NCBI RefSeq assembly: GCF_900096755.1
Contig: NZ_LT615227.1
Span: forward strand, 361,019 to 425,018
Direction: 5' to 3'
DNA from: Polynucleobacter necessarius
GTDB lineage: Bacteria > Pseudomonadota > Gammaproteobacteria > Burkholderiales > Burkholderiaceae
Length of the DNA stretch: 64,000 nucleotides
Shown: one piece after another, positions 57,227 to 64,000 of the stretch
Layout: every line of letters begins with the position of its first letter
How positions within the stretch are numbered: the stretch's first letter is position 1
The notes under the pieces: generated by a model
What the model saw: the letters and a program-made list of their open reading frames with translations, nothing else
Told to the model about the DNA's origin: nothing
Databases searched by the model: none
Translations under genes and position numbers: made by a program

Positions 57227-57853
57227 ATGGATGAACAAGTACTGCGGTCACTAGCAAAGTGGCCAAATGTGCCTGATTGTTTTGGTTGGCTTGCTTTAGA
57301 TCGTCGCGGCCAATGGCGGATGCGTGATGAGTTCACACAAGCAAATAAATTGCCAGGCCAAGTCATAGAGCATCTGGCTTTTAAGGAATATATCTCCAGA
57401 AATTATTCCTGCGACTCCCTGGGAAGATATTTTTTTCAAAATGGTCCGCAAAGGGTTTTTGTCACTTTAGATGCCACGCCTTGGATTGCCCGAATTACCC
57501 CCTCCGACGAGGGTCTGAAACTGATGACACAATGTCGCAGCCGCATTGAACCAAGCGGCGCATTAAGCGATGAGAACGGTAACATTTATATTGTTGGGCA
57601 AGTTGATCAAACAACTTATCAAGACCGCGTAAGTCATTCATTTACCCAGCACAAAAATCTCACCGTCGCCCTGCTGCATGATCACGATTTAGATCACTTT
57701 TCTGAGTTGGCGACTTTACGTGAGGAGGCTTGTAGTTTTGGTGGCTCCTGGAATTGGCATGACAGGCAATTACCCCTAGACCCGATTCACTCGGATGAAC
57801 TTGCCGCGCAATTTCATTTTATAGCTACACCAAATCCAAGCGGCCAGACTTAG
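57227..57853 (+). CDS. Conserved hypothetical protein (DUF2946-unrelated, unrecognised)
   Basis: A soluble 208-residue protein without signal peptide or membrane segment. I do not recognise a domain. It begins with PDCFGWLALDRRGQWRMRDE and has several conserved-looking Trp residues and a C-terminal HDRQLPLDPIHSDEL. Its place after waaF and the NTF2-like gene suggests an operon, but no function follows. It overlaps the converging M48 protease gene by four bases. Codon use is like that of its neighbours and the frame is uninterrupted. Confidence 0.7.
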   Translation: MDEQVLRSLAKWPNVPDCFGWLALDRRGQWRMRDEFTQANKLPGQVIEHLAFKEYISRNYSCDSLGRYFFQNGPQRVFVTLDATPWIARITPSDEGLKLMTQCRSRIEPSGALSDENGNIYIVGQVDQTTYQDRVSHSFTQHKNLTVALLHDHDLDHFSELATLREEACSFGGSWNWHDRQLPLDPIHSDELAAQFHFIATPNPSGQT

Positions 57854-59556
57854 CCAGGCATTTGCTTGCCCTGCTCCCTGAGCTCATCTTGATACTGTCT
57901 TTGCATTTCACGAAGACGAGCATCAATACTAGATCCTTGATAGTAATCTGCACCGCCCGCTGAGCGCGCGATCTTGAGTTGCTCAATCGCTGAAGGCCAA
58001 GCACCCTCAAGAGCATACTTTTCTCCAAGGGCGTAATGTCGCATCGGAATATTTTTGGCTTGATCATAAGATTTAGAAAGCAATTCCCACCAAACAATTT
58101 CATTCGGCTGCGATCTGGTGCGTGCCTTAAGCCATGTAATCGCATCATTGGTTCGACCTAGCCTAAGATCAGCATTGATCATTGCAGCACCAGCAGCATA
58201 GGACTGCGGGAAGGCCCGTAAGGTTGCCTGAGCAATCTGTAAGGCTTCCTCACCTTTGCCTTTAGCCAAAGCTAATTCGGAAGCGGTGATATCAAGTGAG
58301 AGACTTTGTCTTTGAATCAGAGAACCGGGCGCACTAGCGGTCTGAGCCAAATTGCGAGCTTGCTGCAGGTAAGTTTCGGCTTGGTCTATTTTCCCTTGGC
58401 GCTGAGCAACGAGAGCAAGGCCATAAAAACCTTCCATTTGTTTACCAATAGGCGCTTGCTTACTGAGACTCTCAAAGGTATTTTTTAAATCGTACATGCC
58501 ACTAGATGTGCCAGATTGCTCCATTCGCGCTCTAGCCTTAATAAAATAAAACTCAATAGCAGTAGATACATTACGCGAGGGAATAATCGTGCGCACTCTA
58601 TCTTGCATGTCTGCAATACGATCGGTCGTTAATGGGTGAGTTCGGACATAAGCTGGTACGCCCTTATCCATAACGCCTGTGATTTTTTGAAGGCGCTGAA
58701 AAAATCCTGGGGCACCATTTACATCATATCCACTGGCATCCAAAATCTGGAATCCAATGCGATCCGCTTCTCGCTCCGCATCCCTTGAATAAGAAAGTTG
58801 ATTATTTACTGCTGCTGCCTGACCGCCCTGTATGAGGCCCGCGCCCGCAGATGGATTGCGTGACATCGCTAAGGCACCAAGCACCATGCCCGCAAGTGCA
58901 ATCATGGTGTTGGTAGCCTGTTTATCCATTTGGCGCGCTAAATGTCTTTGCAGGACGTGACCAGTTTCATGCCCCATGACTGAAGCCACCTCAGAGTCTG
59001 ACTCAGCACTAACAATCAATCCAGTATTAAAGCCAATGAAACCACCAGGCAATGCAAACGCATTGATGCCGCTGTCTTTAACTGCAAACACTTCAAAGTT
59101 ATAAGCCCCGCTACCCTGCTCATTCGCACCCCCAAGCTGTAATTTTTTAGCAGCTTGTAATAAACGGCGCTCCATTTGATTGAGATAGTCATATAACGGC
59201 AAGTCGTTGGAATATTCTGGATCAGGCCGTATCTGACGCATGATCATCTCGCCATACTTGCGCTCATCCACCCTACTTAGAGTATCCCCGCCTGGGTCAC
59301 CCATATCGGGCAAGACAATATTTGGCTGGACTTGGAGAGTATTACGTGTTGGCAGCTTTGACGAGCGAGCATCAGGCGATTGCATTGCTCTGCCAATATT
59401 TTGAATTGCAGCAGAGTTACCATCAACCGTAACATCGCCAGCAGCTGAGGCTGCAAAGGCAGGCGTAATACCCGCACAACTTAAGGCAAACATCAGCTGC
59501 ACAGCCAATAGGCGCTGTAAAAAAGAGGGTTTTTTAACTGACTTTATGTCTTGCAT
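57850..59556 (-). CDS. M48 family metalloprotease with TPR repeats (BepA-like)
   Basis: Periplasmic zinc protease of 568 residues. A signal peptide is present (cleavage near AFAAS, about residue 36). The HExxH motif is HETGH near residue 196, with the third ligand in READRIG near 260; TPR-like repeats fill the C-terminal half. BepA in E. coli assembles or degrades the LPS transporter LptD and other outer-membrane proteins. Divergent from moaC with 23 bases between starts. Confidence 0.9.
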   Translation of the reverse strand: MQDIKSVKKPSFLQRLLAVQLMFALSCAGITPAFAASAAGDVTVDGNSAAIQNIGRAMQSPDARSSKLPTRNTLQVQPNIVLPDMGDPGGDTLSRVDERKYGEMIMRQIRPDPEYSNDLPLYDYLNQMERRLLQAAKKLQLGGANEQGSGAYNFEVFAVKDSGINAFALPGGFIGFNTGLIVSAESDSEVASVMGHETGHVLQRHLARQMDKQATNTMIALAGMVLGALAMSRNPSAGAGLIQGGQAAAVNNQLSYSRDAEREADRIGFQILDASGYDVNGAPGFFQRLQKITGVMDKGVPAYVRTHPLTTDRIADMQDRVRTIIPSRNVSTAIEFYFIKARARMEQSGTSSGMYDLKNTFESLSKQAPIGKQMEGFYGLALVAQRQGKIDQAETYLQQARNLAQTASAPGSLIQRQSLSLDITASELALAKGKGEEALQIAQATLRAFPQSYAAGAAMINADLRLGRTNDAITWLKARTRSQPNEIVWWELLSKSYDQAKNIPMRHYALGEKYALEGAWPSAIEQLKIARSAGGADYYQGSSIDARLREMQRQYQDELREQGKQMPG

Positions 59557-59566
59557 GCCTATATGG

Positions 59567-59572
59567 TAAAAC
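59567..59572 (+). promoter_or_regulatory. -10-like hexamer of moaC
   Basis: TAAAAC ends seven bases before the ATG at 59580, in an intergenic space of only 23 bases; no Shine-Dalgarno sequence is seen. Confidence 0.3.
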
Positions 59573-59579
59573 TAATCCT

Positions 59580-60085
59580 ATGAACAAACTAACCCATTTT
59601 GATGCCAGCGGCCAAGCCCACATGGTAAATGTTGGCGATAAGCCCACATGGTAAATGTTGGCGATAAGCCCAATACTCATAGAGTTGCAGTTGCTACAGG
59701 TACGATTTCGATGTTACCCGAAACCTTCAAAATGGTTGAAGCCGGGACCCACAAAAAAGGTGATGTCTTAGGTATTGCCCGAATTGCAGGGATTCAAGCG
59801 TCCAAGAAAACATCAGACCTCATTCCGCTTTGTCACCCGCTGGCCCTGACTCATGTCGGCCTAGAATTTAGGCTCAACCCTAAAGAAAGTAGTGTCACCT
59901 GCCAAGTTAAAGCAGAAACTACCGGGCCTACTGGCGTTGAAATGGAAGCCCTCACTGCAGTCCAAGTTGCCCTACTCACAATCTACGATATGTGCAAAGC
60001 AGTAGATCGAGGGATGGTGATGGGTGATGTGAAACTCTTAGAGAAGAGTGGCGGCAAGAGTGGTGAGTGGAAGGCGGGGAAGTAA
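59580..60085 (+). pseudogene. moaC: Cyclic pyranopterin monophosphate synthase MoaC, disrupted by a 26 bp duplication
   Basis: Makes cyclic pyranopterin monophosphate in molybdenum cofactor synthesis. From the ATG at 59580 the frame reads [20 protein letters not shown] and then hits TAA at 59652-59654, because 26 bases are duplicated at 59615-59666. The second copy's ATG at 59648 restarts the correct frame as [15 protein letters not shown] and continues to the end with [25 protein letters not shown] and [11 protein letters not shown]. Without the duplication MoaC has 159 residues, a normal length. The restart codon overlaps the new stop, so a 145-residue protein lacking the first 14 residues might still be made by reinitiation. 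Confidence 0.88.
59615..59672 (+). repeat. 26 bp tandem duplication at the start of moaC
   Basis: Positions 59615-59640 are repeated exactly at 59641-59666, and six bases of a third copy follow. AAGCCCA occurs at the edges 26 bases apart, which suggests slippage between 7 bp direct repeats. Confidence 0.95.
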
Positions 60086-60127
60086 ACCTCAATAACGGCC
60101 GCTATACTGAAAAATAAATTAATCGTA

Positions 60128-60821
60128 TCAGCGGAGGTTGTATTTCAAAATGCAATAAATCGCACGAAATCCGTCTCTCCAACCTATCTTCTTATCTTCG
60201 TCATAGGTACGGCCATAGTACGAAATGCCCACTTCATATAATGTGGCAGTTTAATTTAGATACTTTGGCAGTAATTTCAGGCTCAAAACCAAAGCGATTT
60301 TCTTCGCTTGGAATACTTTGAATAATCTCTCTGCGAAATACTTTGTAGCAAGTTTCCATATCGGATAGGTTGAGATTGGTGAACATATTGGACATTAAAG
60401 TAAGCATGCCGTTGCCAACTCGATGCCAAAAATAAAGTACACGATGTGCGTCGCCACCTAGAAATCGAGACCCAAAAACCACATCAGCCCGATTCTTTAA
60501 AATAGGTTCCACCAGACGAGGATACTCATTTGGATCATATTCCATACCTGCGTCTTGAATAATGACCAAATCTCCAGTGGCAGCAGCTATCCCAGTTCTT
60601 AATGCGGCACCTTTGCCTTGATTGATGTCATGGTAGAGGACTTGGTGAACTTTGCCAGAATGCTCAATAGTGGATTTTAATTTTTCGCGCGTCCCATCGG
60701 TAGAATAATCGTCTACGATAATAATTTCCTTATCAGGATAGGGGGCAGCATTTACAGCTTCGATAATTGCATCAATAGTAGTTAATTCATTGAAACAGGG
60801 GATGATGATAGATAAGCGCAT
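60128..60821 (-). pseudogene. GT2 glycosyltransferase (dolichyl-phosphate-mannose synthase-like), frameshifted near the end
   Basis: Family 2 glycosyltransferase, GtrB/DPM1-like, that would charge a polyprenyl-phosphate carrier with a sugar. The start [33 protein letters not shown] and the metal site [13 protein letters not shown] are intact. After ...[10 protein letters not shown] one extra base at 60240-60241 creates a stop at 60234-60236. In the shifted frame the protein continues [20 protein letters not shown] and ends at 60128, giving 230 residues in all. The lost tail is conserved in the family (YGRTYDEGKKI). The 195-residue truncated form might retain some activity, but the lesion matches its neighbours. 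Confidence 0.87.
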
Positions 60822-60859
60822 TTTTAACTTTCTAATTAATCAAGAGAATTATGTATGAA

Positions 60860-62537
60860 TTATTTTTTGTGACTAAACCCATCATCTATATTTTTACTCC
60901 CAACCCCTTGACCCCCAAGCCTAAGCTCTTGATTAAAGTAAGGGGTGCATGGGAGAGGTGAATCCCAACACTGGTTTCCCAATTTAGGCACAAAAACTCT
61001 CAATCCAGACGAGGTTACCTCCTCCTTAGTTTCGACCGCTGGAATGGCAAATTTTTCAAATCCGCCTTTTGAATCATCAGCAACAGAACTATTGCGCCAA
61101 AAAAAAGAGGGATCAAATAGACAGGCAACCTCTCAATATAGCGAGCAACTCCAGTGGGGGTGAAATATCTAACCAATATGAATCCAGATAAGGCTACATA
61201 TAGCTGAGGGATGGCGCCGAAGAAGCGCCAATTAGACGCGGTAATGAACCAAAACAGCATGCCAGCCAAGAGGGGAACATATAGGACATATAAATCTTTT
61301 TCTACTCGTTGTTTTTTAAATAGTAAGGCCATTAAATTCAATGCCGTCAGTATTAAACAGCCATATACGTATCGCCAATGCTCCTTGAGTAGACGCACCC
61401 CCCAATCCGGAAACCAGGCCCATGAATCCAACACTTCACTAGGAATTTTATTTGGCGTCCTTGCCCAGCTATATATCCAATCCGCCTCGTTCTTTACTTG
61501 CTCATAAGATACAGCCCAGTCAAGATCCCACATTGCTCCAAGGGTACTTGGATAGATCGCAAGCCCAGAATTCAAAAATCCTCTAAGGAGATGCACCCCA
61601 ACGAGGGAACCTCCCAGCAGAAATGAATTGAGATATATTTTTTTATTCTGATGAAAATCTTTAACAAGCGCTGGCAAAACAATTATTATCGACATTAAGG
61701 CAAAAACCGCAGCACTAACTTTTACGGGGTTACCACTAAACAAGATAACAAAAGCACCATTGCCACATTGGAGGCAACATCATCAACAGTCTGGAATTTT
61801 CTAGAATATATTTGCAATAGAAATATAAAAATGCAAGACTCAACGAGAGTTACCGCGATATCCGGACTTGGTGAGGCCGTATTAGACACCCCAATAAATG
61901 CTACAAAAATCCAAATATTTAACCACCAGCCGCCCCTAATATCTTTTAGGCGAGCCTCCATAAGAGTGGCAGCAGAAATTACTAGCATCAATAGGCCGCC
62001 CAATGCATAACCCCTGTTGAAAAATGGAAAGAAATTTAATAGCCCTACAAAACTAAAATAGGCCTGATTAAATCCTAATCGCCCATGTACATTTCCCAGT
62101 CCTAGCACTACAGGAAATTCATTAAGCCACCTAATGCTTTGAAAATGATAAAGGCCTGAATCATAGTTCGCAGGAGCAGTCAAAGCCAAAGAGCCCACCA
62201 CCAAAAGTATTACAAATCCGATTAAAGATGGAATTGGGTTTACGCCAAGAAACGACTTCAACTTTAGAACTTGATGGCTAGGATTACTCTTAATAAAACT
62301 CAATAGCCCTATCATCAAAAATAGAACGGAAACCTTTCAATCTATTGGGACCCAAATATTGCAAGCCTCAACCAGCAAAATCGCAGTAACAAGCCCCAGC
62401 CAAGCATCTGAGAATTTGAGCCTATGGTTAAGCCCAATAATATTTTTTGTAAGAATCCCCCATCCAATAAAGCTCAAGAGCCAAATAGATAAACCAAAAA
62501 ATAAGCCGCCTAAGTCAAGAAGATGAGAATTCATCAC
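60860..62537 (-). pseudogene. Large membrane protein of the glycan cluster, three lesions
   Basis: Polytopic membrane protein of about 557 residues, in pieces. Piece 1 (62337-62537) ends at an in-frame TGA at 62337-62339, probably from a Trp codon (PID-W-KVSVLF). Piece 2 runs to 61722, where GGGG at 61726-61729 carries two extra bases. Piece 3 (61743-61015) is followed by an indel in the T5 run 61052-61056; beyond it the other frame reads FAIPAVETKEEVTSSGLRVF and VPKLGNQCWDSPLPCTPYFN to a TAA at 60860. About ten hydrophobic segments are visible. I do not know the family; membrane glycosyltransferase-like or LIC_10190-like proteins are candidates. Confidence 0.75.
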
Positions 62538-62588
62538 ATTTATTGAAATTTAATTAACACATTAGGAACTCGCACCATGATCGAGACA

Positions 62589-63454
62589 TCAAACATAAAG
62601 CAAACGTTTTTCTTGGGGCTTAAATCTTATTGAGTGCTCAGTAAAATCAGTGTTAATAAGCTTTGGATTGATGAATATTTTGTATCCATTCTGAACAATC
62701 CCCAAATGCAAAGAGGCATGGTCAACAATTTCTACCCCTTCACTATTTAAGCCTACATACTTAGAATTACTATCAAGGAGTGTCTCGCGCTTGTAGATTG
62801 CCAAGCCACCAAATGCAGACGAAACCTCAATCCACTCCGCATCCATAGGAATGACAATCATTTTTGAATATACGGCTGCATAAAGTAGATTGGCGCTATC
62901 TTCCGGATTTTTTGCAAACCGGTTCAAATACCTAAACTGCTCCCAGCAGTCTCCCGGACGCCAGATAGGGTGACGAAGTGCCCAAATATCATAGTAATTT
63001 CCACGCTGATTTGCCGTGCATACATCCCAGATATCTCTCTCAAAACAAGAGTAGATACCTTCTTTCGTCAGAAGGTTATTTACCCCATCTAAGTCAGCCA
63101 CAGCAACATAGTCAAAATCACTGTAAGTTGAATTATTTCTTATTTCATCGAGATAAATGTTTCGGCAAAATGCAAGGCGCTGGGTACGCAAAGGCATCTT
63201 CTCGGACAATGCGCCAGCAGACTTATAGTGGAAATTTTTAACATCTTGACTTAACTCAGACAATTTTTTAATTGTATTGTCGCTGCTGTCAGATTCAATA
63301 ATTAGCCAATGTATTTCTGAAAAATCACTAAATGCATTTTGAAGACTATAAATCTCAGGCGCAATAGTGTTTTCACCATTTCTAATAACACCAACAATAA
63401 GTATTTTTTATCAGCCCATTTATTGGCTTCGGAATATTTTCTAGTACTATACAT
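62589..63454 (-). pseudogene. Putative glycosyltransferase, N-terminal frameshift
   Basis: The long open part (62589-63263) continues upstream in frame as ILIVGVIRNGENTIAPEIYS and LQNAFSDFSEIHWLIIESDS, but no start codon exists in that frame. An ATG at 63454 reads MYSTRKYSEANKWADKK in another frame. The T6 run 63404-63409 (A6 on the coding strand) must have gained two or lost one base; correction gives about 287 residues. The N-terminal part looks like a nucleotide-sugar-binding fold, and YVAVADLDGVNNLL is a DxD-like motif, as in GT2 or fungal CAP59-like mannosyltransferases. Family uncertain. Confidence 0.7.
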
Positions 63455-63488
63455 TTTATATTCCGTCCCTTAAGACAAATTCATTCAG

Positions 63489-64000
63489 ATGAAAAAAACA
63501 TTGATGTTTCAGTGGTTTGATTGCAAAGATATAGCTCGAAAGCAAGAGCTAACTGACTGCATTAACCATAATTTAGCCATTGGATTTGATGAGGTAATTA
63601 TTTACAACGATTCTGTCGATCCTATTTTTCACGGTCAAAATATAAAAAACGTATCAACCCATAGCCGAATTACTTACAGCGACTATATTAACGTAGTAAA
63701 GGATCCCAGTAACTATGGTTCTCTCGTTGTGCTTACGAATACCGATATCAAGCTAGATAAAGATATTCTGTCTCTTGATAGCCTTATCAAAGAAAAAACT
63801 TTGATTGCTCTAAGTAGATACGAAAAAAAACGGAATACTTGCAGACTTCCCATGGTGCACGCAGGATGTATGGGCAATGCTTTCGCAACCAATTCACAAA
63901 AGCGTGATTCATCAATGCGATATTCCATTGGGGCTGCCGGGCTGTGAAGTCAGATTCTCAGAAATCCTTTTCAGTACGGGTTTTGCTGTCTTCAACCCCC
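63489..64000 (+). pseudogene. Putative glycan-biosynthesis protein, frameshifted and cut by the window edge
   Basis: The frame from 63489 starts MKKTLMFQWFDCKDIARKQE and contains VVLTNTDIKLDKDILSL (a DxD-like motif) and LIALSRYEKK. At the A8 run 63823-63830 the sense changes: the continuing protein, GILADFPWCTQDVWAML and IPLGLPGCEVRFSEIL, lies in another frame and is open to the window's end. One A too many explains it. Without the extra base the segment is one continuous open frame of about 170 residues here. The family is unnamed to me; SRYE...QDVW and a late GC-R pattern occur in proteins of polysaccharide clusters. Confidence 0.65.

Overview
The window looks like a chromosomal segment of a betaproteobacterium of the family Burkholderiaceae, most probably Polynucleobacter. 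The evidence is the moderate GC content, the gene orders (hrcA-nadK-recN; queA-tgt-yajC-secD-secF; pgk-pyk-fba-purC-purE-purK) and the character of the proteins. This assignment rests on recognition, not on a search. I saw no tRNA, rRNA, insertion sequence, prophage or CRISPR array.

Layout. 0-4.5 kb: hemH (cut by the window edge), hrcA, nadK, recN. 4.5-15 kb: glnE, a yhdP-type AsmA-like giant, a nitrilase, tldD, aroG. 15-20 kb: cobalamin adenosyltransferase and the glycolate oxidase operon glcD(broken)-glcE-glcF. 19.6-29.7 kb: yggS, proC, ubiA, recG, queA, tgt, yajC, secD, secF. 29.7-37.5 kb: waaA, purB, a broken glutathione S-transferase, mnmA and the pntAA-pntAB-pntB transhydrogenase. 37.5-39.1 kb: two poorly known envelope proteins. 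39.2-41.3 kb: groES-groEL with a CIRCE operator and overlapping sigma-70-like and sigma-32-like promoter boxes; the repressor HrcA for that operator is encoded at 0.8 kb. 41.4-46.9 kb: a decayed Bvg-like signalling locus (broken EAL-like gene, intact response regulator, broken hybrid histidine kinase) and a dead dacB. 46.9-54.3 kb: one long minus-strand run of glycolysis and purine genes ending in sua5. 54.6-59.6 kb: ilvE, a zinc-finger protein, waaF, two small conserved proteins, an M48 protease. 59.6-64 kb: moaC broken near its start, then four consecutive broken genes for surface-glycan synthesis.

The most striking property is gene decay of a particular kind. Ten genes are interrupted, yet their sequence before and after the lesion still reads as good protein. 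Most lesions are small insertions that copy the neighbouring bases: 26 bp in moaC, 5 bp in glcD, 4 bp in the GST gene, 2 bp or 1 bp in several others. An 11 bp duplication also rewrites the tail of an otherwise intact gene. Two premature stops and one probable in-frame loss of the catalytic motif of DacB complete the list. Housekeeping genes are untouched. This fits a lineage with relaxed selection, such as the obligate Euplotes endosymbiont Polynucleobacter necessarius, known for many pseudogenes. Assembly error is an alternative for the homopolymer cases but a poor one for the 4-26 bp duplications.

A second pattern is regulatory. Several genes without a Shine-Dalgarno sequence have a -10-like hexamer exactly 6-7 bases before their ATG, as expected for leaderless mRNAs.
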